Assembly (NCBI GenBank): GCA_947561395.2
Contig: OX387185.1
Location: 33,336,213 to 33,400,212, forward strand
Direction of reading: 5' to 3'
DNA from: Buxus sempervirens
Taxonomy: Eukaryota > Streptophyta > Magnoliopsida > Buxales > Buxaceae
DNA: 64,000 nucleotides
Shown here: piece after piece, positions 48,301 to 62,445 of the stretch
Layout: every line of letters starts with the position of its first letter
Position numbering within the stretch: the stretch's first letter is position 1
Made by a program: the position numbers and the translations under genes
Notes under the pieces: generated by a model
The model's database searches: none
Told to the model about the DNA's origin: nothing
Seen by the model: only the letters and a program-made list of their open reading frames with translations

Positions 48301-51300
48301 TGGTGGTGATGTGGTGATGATAGTCGTGGTGGTAGTGGTGGTAGTAGTGGTGTGGTGGTGGTAATGATGGCGGTGGTGTGGTGGTGGTAGTAATTGCGTT
48401 GGTGGTCGTAGTCGTGTGTGGTGGTGGTCGTGGCAGTGGTAGTAAATGAAGCCTTAAGTGATTTGATTAATTAAACAATAAATTACAAAAAAATGCCATC
48501 AATTTTCTGTTTCTAAAAACTAAAAATTTCAGTTTCTAAAAGCAGTGAGCAGTTTCAGGAAGATACATCAGTCAAAAGAAGTTGGCAAAAAATCCAAGTC
48601 CAGGGATCTCAGAAACTTGGAGTGGTCCATCAGTTATAAGGAGCTGAATTAGCCCTTATTGAAAGCTATAAAGGGAGTAATCTTGCTATCAATGAAACTT
48701 ATAAGCTGGAACATTAGGGGCATTGGTGGGGCCGAAAAGAAAAGGGCTGTCATGGAAGTTTGTTGCAAGGAGAAACCTTGGGTTTGTGTACTACAGGAAA
48801 CTAAAAGAGAACAGATCTCAGAAAGATTGGTGAGCTACTTGTGGGGTGGGAAGATAAGGAGCTGGGTCTGTCTTCCATCCTTAGGAGCATCAGGTGGTGT
48901 TCTGATAATGTGGGATTCCTCCCGCATTAATGGGAAGTTGACTCATCAGGGGGTATACTCCATATCACTAAGTTTTGTTAATATGGATGATCAATTCCAA
49001 TGGGGTTTTTCTGGGATGTCTGGCCCCAATTCAGCAAGAAACAGGGGTGACTTTTGGAAGGAGCTCGATGAAGTTGGAAAGTTGTTCCTGGATTCATGGA
49101 TCCTATTGGGAGACTTTAATGTATGCAGATTTGCTAAAGAGAGAATTGTGTTTTGGGGGGGAGGGGCGTGCGAAGAGTTAACAGGAGCATGTGAGAATTC
49201 TCGTCTTTCATTGAAGGGCAGGCATTGATTGACTATCCGATGAGTGGGGGAAAATATACGTGCTCCAATAAGATTGATCGGGTGATGGTGTCAACAAGTT
49301 GGCTGGATCGGGTGTTGGTGTCAACAAGTTGGGATGATCATTACCCAAATGCGATTCAAAAGGTTTTACCCTAGATAGTATCGGACCACAACCTGATTAT
49401 GATTGATACAGATTCATTGCATAAGGGGGCCCAGCTCCTTTTCGTTTTGCCGACATATGGCTGAGGGATCCCTCACTTTGTCAATCGATTAAAAACTGGT
49501 GGAAAGAATCCAAGGAGGGTGTGGTTGGATGGGCCGGATTCAGGTTCATGAAGTCACTTCAAAATCTGAAGAAAAAAATTAAAAAATAGAATTTGGAAGT
49601 GTTTGGAAGAGTGGAGACAAGAAAGGACTTAACGGATTCGATTAGCTTCTTTGATAGATTGAAGGATTCAAGGAACTTAAACGGAAGAAGAAAGGCTTGT
49701 GAGAAAAGAAAGTTTAGGTGAAATGGAAAAGGTGTTGAGAGATGAAATTATTTGGGGACAAAAATCAAGGGTTCAACAGCTCAAGGAAGGTGATGGAAAC
49801 ACAAAGTTCTTTCACAAAATTGCTAATGGAAGAAGAAAGAAAAATCAAATCAGAAGCATGTGGGTGGATAGTGAAACTACTGATGATGAGGAATTGATTT
49901 TGGCAAAGTTAACAGAGTTTTATTCAGAGTTATACAGATCTGATTTGAAGTCCTCTTGTAGCTTAAAGGGGTTCAAGAATCCCAAATTGGATGAACATCA
50001 AAATGCATGGCTGGAAAGAGAGTTTGAGGAGGTTGAGGCGAAATGGGCAGTTATGGAACTATGGAACTAGGCCAAGATAAGCCTCTAGGACCAGATGGCT
50101 TTAATTTAGCATTTTACCAAGTTTGCTTGGACATGATAAAGGATGATCTCATTGAGGTATTTAAGGAGTTCTATCAGTATGGAATAGTCAATAAAGTTTC
50201 CAATCCTACATTCTTGTGTCTTATTCCTAAACTCCAAGGAGCTGCTGAAGTGAAGGACTTTCGCCCGATTAGTCTAATCACAATTATGTATAAAATCATT
50301 TCAGAAAATCAAAGTGCCTTAGTAAAAGGCCGCCAAATATTAGATTGCTCCCTAATGGCTAATGAATGTGTAGCGGAACAGAAAAGAGTGGGAAACCGGG
50401 ATTGGTGTGCAAGGTGGACTTGGAAAAAGCTTATGACATAGTGGAATGGAAATTTTTGGTTGAGGTGATGAAATGGAAGGGTTTTGGTGAAAAATGGTGT
50501 GGGTGGATTAGGGGCTGTATGAAGAACATATCATATTCCTTCATCATCAATGGCAGAGTGGCTGGTCGGACTTAAGCTTCTAGAGGGCTTAGACAAGGCG
50601 ACCCCTTATCCCCGTTCCTATTCACAATTGGTTAGTGATGTTTTTAGTATATTGATGGAGGTGGGAGAGAAGAAGAATTAATCAAAGGATTTAAGGTTGG
50701 TAAGGATGAGGTTTCCATGTCACATTTGCAATTTGCAGACGACACAATTCTATTCTTGGAGAAATGTTGGAAAACAGTTTTTTGGGTAAAATGTATCCTT
50801 AAATCCCTTGAGATGGTATCTGGAATCAAAATCTTACAAAAAGTAGCATTTCTGGGATTCACAGAAGAGAAGAAGAGATGAAGATGTTTGCTGATTTCAT
50901 TGGGTATAAGCATGAAAAATGGCCAATCACATACCATGGAACACCACTAGGTGGAAGAACTAAATCGGCCGGAGCATGAGACTCGGTCATTAAAAGAATG
51001 AGAAAGAAACTGTCCAAATGGAAAAAGCAATATCTTTATATAGGGGGAAGAGTGATGTTGATCAAAGCTGCGTTAGCCAATTTGCCCATTTATTTTATGT
51101 CATTGTTTAGAGCATTGGCAAAGGTGGTGCATATTATTGAAAAATTGCAAAGGATGTTCTTATGGGAAGGAGGCGGAAAGCAAAAAAAGGATCACTTAGT
51201 GAGGTTGAATCAAATTACTGGAGGCCTTGAGCAAGGGGGATTATTTCTTGGTAATATGCAATTGAAGATTCAGCACTTCTTGGTACTTGGTTGTGGCATT

Positions 51301-54300
51301 TTGGCCAGGAAAGGAAGACTTTGGCATAAGGTTATCTCAAGCAAATATGGCTTTCATCCTAATGGGAGCGAAGTCAATCAAAATGTGAAGGCCTTTTCAG
51401 ATTGCCCATGGAAAAATATCTTGGATCTAGCTGGCTTATTCTTGCCCCTTATATAAACAAATATTCAAAGGGGTGATTCCATAAAGTTTTGGACAGATGT
51501 ATGGTGGGGACAATCTCCTCTAGCAACTACATTCCCCTGCTTCTTTCATGTTTGTATCCCTAAAGACCAATGGAACCTTCAGTTCAGTAGGGAACTTCGT
51601 GAATCTGAGATTGATCAACTAGGGACCTTAATTGAGAACCTTAAGGGGGTGATTCTTCATCCATCTTCCCCCGATGTTAGGTTATGGTAGATAGACCCTA
51701 AGGGGAATTATTCTTGTAAATCTTGGGTGACTAATTTTAGAAATTTGGAATCGGCATCCCCTCCTTGCTTCCCTACTTTGGCTCTTTGGAAAGCTAAAAT
51801 CCCCCTTAAAGTGAAGATATTCACTTGGACAGTGTTTGAAAAGGATTAACACTCTAGACAATATACGAAGACAAAGAAAGGCTTGGGCTTTATCCCCGCA
51901 TGCATGTACCCTATGTATAAGGGCGGGGGAAATAGTGGACCAATTGTTGCTTCATTGTGAGTTTGCGGGGTTTATATGGAGGAGCTTGTTGGCTTTGGCT
52001 GGAGTACAATGGGCTCTACCAAGATCTCTTGGTGAGATAGCAGCCCAATGGCGTTTTCCACACTTGTCAAAGAGAGGGAAAAGCCTATATTCAGCTGTCT
52101 TTTTTGCTACCATCAGGATAGTGTGGCTGAATCGCAATAGTAAGATCTTTGAAGATTCATTCAGCAGCTGAGAATTGATCCTAGACAAAGCAATGGGACT
52201 TGCAGCCTTTTGGGTATCGGTTTCCGCTGAATGGAGTGACAACAGGGGAGGGGACATCATAAGGAATTGGGAAAGCAATATCCTTCAGTGGTTAGCATGA
52301 GGTGAAAGGGTATACTGTTGGTTGTTTGTTATTTCTGTTGAGAAATTGGGAAAGCAATATCCTTCGGTGGTTAGCATGAGGTGAAAGGGTATACTGATGG
52401 TTGTTTGTCATTTCTGTTGAGAATGCTTTCATGACTGTAGTCTTGGACACATCCCATTCCTCATGGGATGTGTCCCAATCTCTGTACCTCTTTCATCCTT
52501 TTATATTATAATATAATATATATCTCTCATTACTTATAGAGAAAAAAAAGTGAGTTGAACGTTAGTCACAAGAGTATGCATAATGGATCATGCACGAGAT
52601 GAAATTGGAAGACAAACTAATGTTTCCTAGGTTCAAAGAAGATTGTTTTCAAAAACTAAAGGTCAAGAATGGTAACACACAGCATTTTCAATGCCAATTG
52701 GAATACTAGAGATGAATTTAGACTGCATGGGGTTGACAACCAACTATATTTAGGACAAGTTCATGGTATGAATAATAGAAAAGAAGTGAAAAATTGCATG
52801 TTTGGTGTAACTTCAGAGTGTGAAGGCCACGAAAAGAGGATCTGGCCTTGCAGGTGGGGCACTGGTGTAAAGTAGCAGGGTTACTTGAATAGCACCTGTA
52901 TGGATGTTGAAGAGGGAATTAACAAGAAAAATCGAGGAGAATGCGCAGGAAAAGTCAAGGACAATGCCACAAGCCAATAGAACCCAAGGTAAATGACCCC
53001 TGATAGTGCCATGGTGGATTGCAGATTAGCTCTATAAGGCAAGCTTTGGCCAAAATTAAGAGATGGCACCCGCACTGGTTTCAACCATGTAGAAGAGTTT
53101 ATGAAGTTTTAGTTGTATGGTTAGATCCCAAATGAAGAGATGCCCCCTGGAATTTAGTGATGCCACAACCACACTGGCCTAGTAAGCCTCTTTTTGTCGT
53201 TTTTTTTACTGGCTTAGACAGCTTGAGAGAACTCCACAAAAAAAACTCTAAAATGATCACACAAGACGATACCTAATTTGGTGCGGAGGCACTGTAACAT
53301 TATGCTTAGATGATTGAAAAGAGCCTTGGCAAGTACATGGGTCAAATGCCAACATTCTAGCAACCTTAGGTAGCAGCAAACAAGAATTAATGGAGAAAAA
53401 TAGGGGCTGAGGGTCTCATATCTGACATCTTGAAAAACAGTTATTTTTCTACAATCTACAATGCAAACAAAACTCATCTCTTCATCATATCTCTTGCCCC
53501 TGTTTTCCTTCCCATCATTTCTCACATAATTTACTGAAATTCAGCACTCTTTCCTATAGGAAATACTTTTCCTTTTCATCTAAATGATAAATATTTCCTG
53601 GAGCTGAGTATTTTTTTTCATTGTAACTTAAGATAAATATTTATCTATTCTATAAGAATATGATTTTTGCAGTAAGGGTTTCCCAAACCTTCCTTGCCCC
53701 AATCGTAGGTTCTAAGAAATTATGAATTTTTGTAAACCAATCACCAGTTTTTAACCAATTTCAAAATTATTCAAATGAAGTGCATACCATAACTGAGTTA
53801 GTGCTTATAAAGAATCTAACTTGTTTCAAACTTTTGTTTCTAGTTTCTACTTTATTTTAATGAACTACAAGATTTTATTGTAAATAAAATTATCTAAGAA
53901 TATTAAAGAAGGTAATTAGCTTAAAATAATCCTCAGTTTCCTGTTTCTAATTGGCTTTCAACTTCTAAGTGGTTTTTCTAATCAATTAAAATTTTATTTA
54001 GAAATCAATTTTTTTAAAGAATCAAAAAGATTGGGAGAACGTGGGTTCTATTTAGTTTATAAACTGACGCATAGTTAGCTGTAAAAATTCCAATTATTTT
54101 GAAAACCTATAATTGATTTTTTAACTAATCAAAAAATTTTCTTTAAGAATCTAAAAAATCTCACACCTAATTAGCTTTAATGTAGCTAATTAGATTCCTA
54201 AGCCAAGTCTAATAAACTATCAAAATGTATTAATTGATAATTTCCAAGTTCTTTGTATTTTTAATTTTAGTTCATATATAATCAGTTTATAGATAATTCA

Positions 54301-57300
54301 ATTACCAAGTTTTCAATGTTGCAGGCACCGGACCAGTCAACAAACTGAAAGTTTTATAGGTAAGAAACATAAATTTTAACCAAAGAAAATTTAAAAAAAA
54401 TTAGAACTAAAAATAAATAAAATAAAGGAGGCAGCAAGCAAGTGACAAAAACCAAACATGCCTATCTACAGAGGGCTAGAATCCTTATGCAAAATAGCTA
54501 TTAAGAAAAAGCAAACCAACCCGCTCACTTGAAACTACCTGTTTGGTGGCCATGTTTGATCAACCATATTTATATCTTAATAGCCTGACAAACTTGACCC
54601 CTTGCAAGTTGCAACTAGTAAACTAAAATATAGTAAACTGAAATCTGAATTACATATTGTCAACAAAACACTAGAATACCAACACCTAAGAATTTTGATA
54701 GTTAAAACACCTAAGAATTGAAAATCAAAACATATTATTTTATGTGAATCAATAGAATCAAAGGGCTTTTATTCAAATACAAAGCTGAAAACATTAGTTT
54801 CTAGCTTTAAAATTTTAATTGATTTTGGTTGGGTCATGACTGGGTGTGATTGAGTTTGATATATTAGACAAGCCAAGATAACCAACCAAAACTTTCCAAT
54901 AGAAGTAAAAATAGTGCAGATACATTTTTTTCCATTAGATGTTCAACAGATCAGTTTAACCTAAGGATATTAATGTCCACCAATTTAACCATGGGTCATG
55001 TTCAAAGTTATGAGTCGCGTATCATAATTCCTATGTATCTCATGAAGCTTCCAATATTTTCTTGATACCAAGGAAAATAAAAGTATGACTCACCCAGGAG
55101 GTTTGCCATATTCTGTTGTTAGCTCACCAAACCGATAATAAGAAAGCTTATACCTGATCATCACAATAGATGAGATACATTATCATTTCATGTGCAATGA
55201 AATTGGGTGAGTAAATGAAAAAAATAATAATAATTCTAAGTAAATTAACTCCAATGATGCATGCATAAAAAATTGTATTTCATTTGATTTTCTAATAAAA
55301 AATATATAAATCCACCAAATCTTCCAAAATTGAAACACAAATAGTCGTAAACAATAACAAGAATCAAATACTTCTTATTTAAAGGAACTCTGACTACAAA
55401 GATCAAAATCTGTTGCTTCAGTATGAAAAACGAAAGAAATTTTTGACCCACTATAGGTGCTCTCTTCTATTACCTTTTTTCTAATTTGCAGTGACTACTT
55501 TTTGGAGAAACTTGAATCAAGATGATGTTCACGTTTTTATGAAATGGTAATGGCATGATGAGGCCATGCAACCCCAATGTCGAAAAATAAAAGACACTGA
55601 GGACACTTTCCAAGGGAATAGAATCTGACCTCTGGTTGATTGTCTACATTTCATACCATGCTTTAGATAACTTAAAGGATTAGCAGTCACATTAGGTTTC
55701 AATAGAGCTTCAAGATCTGCATATGTGGCATCAGGTTTCTTTGCAATGTTTTCAAGAGGAACTCCTAGTCTCCTAGTTGATTCACCATCCAGGTATTAAG
55801 CCACTAGATGAATCTAAACTAGGCACCAATCCAGTTCTAAGGCCAATCCTATTTTAAGGTAAGGACCATGTCTAAGAATCACTGTGTACGCACCTAGAAC
55901 AAAAGGGGGTATAGCTGTCATTTCAGTAAAAAAAACAAAAAACAAAAAGAAAAGAAAATTACAAGATCTATGTATTACGAAATTCTTGGCATGTTTTCTT
56001 TCAAAGACTATTAAAGACTTCCAGGAAACTTTTCATTTCCTCTTATCTAGCTATCCATACCAAGCTATTTAGCCAAAAACTTATTCAAAGTGTGTTGTTA
56101 AACCATTTCAGCGAAGTGACTTTCTCCCATTCCTCTTGAGGAAAAGAAAGTATGTTATACTCTTTGTATAAAATATAGAAAATTTACCTATGCTCTTACA
56201 TATTTTTCTCTTAAAAGCCAATCAAAATTTTCATCAACTTAAAAGTTATATTTCTAATGAGTTTCATTTTGAAGCATTTGATAGAAACAATATCTATTTC
56301 TTGAAAGGTAAAATCTATGATGCTAATATCACTTTCATTTCATATATTTGACTTAGGCAGTATACATCTTTTCAATGGTTCTGTGATCCAGTGGGCTAGC
56401 TTTATCAGAACAATGACAAACACTCTGCTCAACACTTATCATAAGCATCTTCGTAATAGTGTTTCTTAATGATGGTGAAGATAAACTAGAGAGCATATAA
56501 TCAAACAAACACGTAGCTACCATTAATTGAAATACTTCTATCAGTATTAGTGAGCTTATCAGCATCCCTAATGAATATTAAAAAGGGTTTTAAATATCAA
56601 TATTGCTAGATATATTATCAGCATAATGCTCCCCAACGAAATAATAATGCCACACAGAAAGTTAGGAATATGGGTGATACATTGGATTAAAGAAGAAGAA
56701 GAAAAAATATTGAATGAAACATTGTGAGATTCATACTTAAGCATGTCTAATTGTCTACTCCTAATTGGCTCAGAACACTACAAAAATAATAGCATTAAGT
56801 AATGCATGCATAAGTAAAGCACAATGTCCCATGCATATTCAACCATTCAAATATTCCAAACAACATAGAAGGCTTCAAATCAGAAAATCAATGAATGAAC
56901 AAATTAGATATTTAAAACAGAAAATTTTTCAACTTACTGAAATTGCTTCAAAAAGTATTTTTATTAATAAATAATAATTTAACAGAAGCCTCAAACTTTT
57001 TTAGTCAGTTATTGATTATCTACTAGCCAGCTATTATAAATTTGCATTTGCAGAATATTTTTATAGTTTATAAAACTATTATCAGCTATTAAGTTTATCA
57101 TGTCAACAATTGATCTTTAATATATAACGAGACAAAAATCCTTTTGGTAAAAAGTTTGCCAAATACTCACAATTATAAAATACACTTAACGGAAATAGTT
57201 TCTATATCAAACATTTGAAACCGATAGAACTCAAAAATAATTTAAATGGAAATAGTTTATATATCAAACATTTGAAACGAATAGAACTCAAAAATAATTT

Positions 57301-60300
57301 AAATGAATGAATTTTAAATCCAAAAAGTAACTTCTTTCAGTGAACATATGCATTGGCTTTCAAATATAGAGATATAATTACTTGAGATATATTACATGTG
57401 TAGGAACACCAAACAGAACTGCTTGCTCCAAATTTTCAATGTTATGATGTCTAAAATATATAAATCCAAAAAGGGACTCAATTCAATCCATCACATACGA
57501 GAATTAGCATGCATTTTATTATTATTGAATACAAAATGAGCCAATGAAAAATTTTCAAGCATAACTTTAGTTGTTTTTGATAATTTTTAAGAAATAACAC
57601 ATCAAATCTTTTCACGTTTCGACAAAACAAATTTAGAATCAAAAAGAAGTTGATGATCTCATATAATTCCATTTGGAATTAAATTCCAAGGGTTCATAAG
57701 AGGATCAAGGGTTTTTAAAGTATTTTTTTTTTAAATAAATATATTCCCAAAAGAAGGGAAAATATAAGGAAATCTCCCCCATTCAATTTCTTAGAATGGT
57801 CAGTGACTCAGTGCATCTCAGAAAAAGAGATAAATTGGCCGATACCATGATACATCACTCCAAATCATGATATTTCCCAATAATTGTAAGATTATTACAA
57901 CCTGGATTTGTATCCCCACCTAAGGAAGGGATATTTCACTCAATAGATAGAGGGATATGTTAATATTTAAAAACACAAAAGAAAAAAAATTTTTGACCTG
58001 CTTTAGCTACAACTAAATGAATCATAATATCCAATTCAATGAGGAAAGAAACGCTCAGGAGGAAAACTTCTCCACTCAATTAATAGATAACAAGAGTTTC
58101 TCTGATGAGATTTTTTTGTCGGAAAATATGTGAGCTGGTTTTTTAAGGTCATTAAATACAGGATGCAGATGATTATAAAAAAAGGTTTTTCAGGTACAAC
58201 TAGGTCTAATAAGAAGGAGCTATTTGCTGAAATTTGAAGGAATTAGGGTGGTGGTTGGGGTGGGGGGAGTGGGGGTGCTGCAGATTCTTATCATACATTA
58301 AAAGAACAGCCTCAGAATGCTGTTTTTCCTTTTGGAATGTGAATACAAATTGTGACAAAACCACTTTGAAGTTCTAAATTGGAGAGGGGCTTCAACCTCA
58401 GAAAGGGATACTTTCTATAAGTTCGTCCAGTCCACTGAACAGATTGTTGAAAGTGAGGATGGAACAAACTCCTGTTCTACACCCTAAATTCAACTCCTAT
58501 CATAATTGGGGGATGGTGAATGCGGGTATCACCAGGTTTAGTTGGAGAGAGAGAGTAGTCTGGAGGAGAGTGCATGAAAACTAAAACCATAATTTTTTCA
58601 CATTGGTAAGACTCCTGATATTGTAGTGCCTGTGAAGGACAACCTCCTAGAGTTTTAGCACTTTTGGCTCTGGCAAAGAAGTCTTCAGGCATTTAAATTC
58701 CATCAAAAATAAATTTTACGGAAGGTTTTATGAGTAGCAATACATTACAGTTACAATTCCCTAACTTGGAATCAGCTGAAATAATACTGTGTGGTGGGGT
58801 TTTGGATTTTGGTATTTATAATTTGCATTAGTAAAACTAGAAGTTCGGATTAATGTGCATAAGGAATGATCGAGGCTTGGCAAGTGATGATGGTGTCTGG
58901 GCTGGGTTTGTTGGTTCTCCCCCGAACCTATGGAATCAAAACCTCTTCCAGGCATTGGGAAATTTCTGTAGTAGTTATTCCCAGACAGAAGTAGTGATTG
59001 ATAATAGGGATGAAATTCAACTTGTCCGAATTCAAGTGCTTCCCCAACTGCAGCTGTTTGGTCAAGATTTGTATGGATTTTCTGTTCTTCTGCTTGATTC
59101 CCCTTGTCCATATCCAAGATACAGAAACAAACAGGGCAGACCGGGTAGATTAAAGAACCAACCAGAGAAATTTTTCTTTTCCCTCTTCGTAATGTATAAA
59201 GGATATCTTATGCTTATTCTCCTTGAGTTTTGTGAATTTTAACATTTTTCTTTTAAGTTTTAAATCTTGGTCAGGTACAGACAGTGAAAACATCACCCAG
59301 AAAAGAAGAATGAACATGAAGGTGACAAATGCAAGAGACAAACTATGGGATAATCAATGGATAAAATCTTTTTTTCTGGATGCTAAGTCAATAATGTTGC
59401 AATAGCAGCGCCAGGAATTGCGATCTGAGCACTGGTGAAAAGAAATGGGGTGAAAGTGATAGAAGGCAAACAAGATAGAGGACCCTTTTCAATACGTCCA
59501 AATAGTACACATGACACTGCAGACATTGTTCCTTCTGGTCAAACCTCTAGCTTTGTTTGTAACCAACCGTCTCAACTGAATGTAGAGGGAAAGTTATTAT
59601 TAATTTGAATACTGAAGCTACTAAGGGAGACTTGGGTTTGGGAGAGGCAATAATGGTTTGGAAGTTGTAGTTCAAACCATCAATTGAATGAAAAATAATG
59701 CAACAAACTGCTATCATAAGTACATAAAATGATCTTTTCTGGTTGTGAAATTAATTACAATGTTCTCTCATACAGGATTTATCTCATCTTACATAAAGGA
59801 TAAAATTAACTCAGTATATGACTTCTACAACATGGGGAAAGGAGAGTGTTCTCTTGGATAAGCCATATACCAAATATGAAGAAATGGATTCCCATTAGGA
59901 AATGAAAATGAAAATTTACTTGAGACTAATTTTTATCGAACACATATAAAACTAAAACTTTCATATCTGGAGAAAAAAGCAAAATCTATGGTTCAAGACA
60001 CCATAATTAGTAATATTAATTACGGTGTTGGGACAACAAAAATGGTGATTAAAGGATTGTTCAGAGTCCTTATTGATGAGGATTCCTATGGCTTGAGCAA
60101 GATCACAAAGTGAAGGGTTATGGCTTATACTTTCTTTTTGCATAGTTTTTTAGTGGCTCCCATTTGTGGGAGGACGCTACCCATCTTCCTTTTTGACATA
60201 AATCCTATTGTAACTTTTTTAATGAAGTTTCTTCCTCACCCATCAAAATATAAATAAATAATCAAATATGGCATGATCGGTTGTTTTGTTGGGGTGGCCG

Positions 60301-62371
60301 CTGGCGGTGGTTGGTGGGGGGTGTCAAAAGTAAACTACTAAGAATGAAACATTGGGAACCAATGCTCTACATCACACTAGCAGTGTGTATACCTATTTGT
60401 GAATGTTAGTGCATATGAGAATATCATTATTCTAATCACTTAGCAGCCAATTACACAAATAATCTGGAATTAAATAGAAACCATCTTAACTTGTCACCAT
60501 TGCAGTTGTATTCTTCAGTTTCAGATACTTACATGAGACAGTTCAGCATCTTGGGTGCAGCACCTTTGTCAACACGGTAATCGCCATTAACTAGGTAATC
60601 AGGTTCCTTGATGACAGGGAAAACTCCACCTCCAATTCTTACCATCCACAAAAACCTAAAACAAAATACATCAGAAAATGAGGATAAGAGATTCTTTGAA
60701 ACATTGCCGGTAAAAAAACAAAAACAAAATAGATTTTTTGAAAAGTTTAAAAGTTAGGACAATCTATCTGAAAACGTTGATCCCCATATTAGAGACCATA
60801 AAAAGAAGCAGTAATCCTGTTTGACCATAAATAGGAGATAAAGGAATGAAAAATTGGATTCTTACTTGTTAATATCATCCGAGGAATAACCAGTAACACC
60901 TCCAAAAACAACCAGTACATAATCAACATCTAGTGATCTCATAATGTCATATGCCTCATCTTCATAAGATGACATTGCACGCCCTACAGTAGCAATGTGA
61001 GTATTGTTCCACGTATTATTATCCACGATAACAGTTCTGTTTCCCATTGCAGTGATCTGGTATCCATAATCCCACCAGGACATCACCTTAGCATCTGGAG
61101 GAGTATTCTGCTGAAGCCAAAAGTATGCCTCCCGATAATCATCAAAGATGACCCTGCCACCGTAAGCCCCTCTAGCAGCCAAGACAATAGAGGGAGAAGA
61201 GTATGCCTCTGATGTCACCCAGGTGCAATGTGTAACATATTTACTAAGCAAATAAAAAGCGCCGAAAAGTAAAGCAATAGCACCATTTCTTTGGAATGGC
61301 AGAGATTGATCAACCGAAGCCTGTTTGTGCATCAAATATAAGCAACAGTTTAACTTCAATAATGATATGCATTTCAGTAATAATTGAATCCCAAGATGAT
61401 ACAACTAGACATTATATGATGCACCCAAATAATAAGAAATAAATAAATTTCCACCATTTATACAAGCCCAATTTCAAGGAAATAAATAAATAACTTATTG
61501 ACATTTACTTCCTAGACACCTACAAAACCTTCATATATGGGAAATTTGTGATCCAACGTCCTTAATTGCTGGTCTTACGCAAGCAGAAACTAAACCCGCA
61601 ACTATCCTTAGCCTCTTCCTCTCCTCCAGTATCTCATAGACATAAAGAGAGGAGTTAAGAAATGAACATTTAAAAATAGATATAATGTGGGGAAAAGATT
61701 TCATTTATTCCTTTGTTTCAACTTTCAAGATATCAACTCCATCACCGTGTGATGTAGATTAACTACTCCGAACCCATTCATAAGTGAAATAACAGAATGG
61801 AACTTGACTTTCACATTCACACTTTTGGATTTAGAAATGGAGATGTCATAGCTATATGACAGAGAAATATGGCCGCAGTCAATATGATCTGTAGAATCAT
61901 CAAAGTCTAAACAAATAACAATAGGATACAGTACTGGATGGTTGTTATGTAATTGATATGTGGAACAGTGGAAAACACGAACTTGATGCTAGGTTTTAGC
62001 AGTTTCTGCTCAGAAATTACACCCATGTAAAAAAAAATATTCAGTGAAATATATATGTGAGAACATTCAAATGATGCAGGAAAGTACTTGAAGACTCGAA
62101 GAAGTGTGGGTGCATCAATATATCACATTCTTCATACTATGTCCCAAAGGTCATCAATTTTTAAGGGCTGAAATAGATATATAGTTATTCTCTGGTGATA
62201 ATAGGCGCATCCTTTCAATGTAATTTGATCTCATGACAAAGGCCTGCTTATTTAGTAAAGTAGGCATTACTTGAATACATACATATGTACGTACCTACAC
62301 AGACACAGACACAGACAGACAGATAGACACAGACACAGACACACAGACACACAGACACAGACACAGAGACA

Positions 62372-62445
<74 letters not shown>

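Larger units (their letters stand above)
33331..55093 (-). other. STT3B last intron, 21,763 bp
   Basis: It is bounded by donor GTGAGT (just below 55094) and acceptor CAG (33331-33333). It is packed with mobile DNA: a small inverted-repeat element, a Helitron, LINE copies on both strands, an hAT-like element and minisatellites. Stretches 33334-35076, 39118-40760, 46545-48170 and 52549-55093 show no recognisable gene. Confidence 0.9.

Noticed and set aside
58761..59242. Overlapping 118- and 129-residue frames on opposite strands
   Set aside because: No recognisable domain; located in the 5.4 kb STT3B intron. A captured fragment cannot be ruled out but is not supported.
60180..60260. LINE or SINE 3' end in the STT3B intron
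   Set aside because: Only the A-rich tail pattern resembles one; no LINE domain or target duplication was found.
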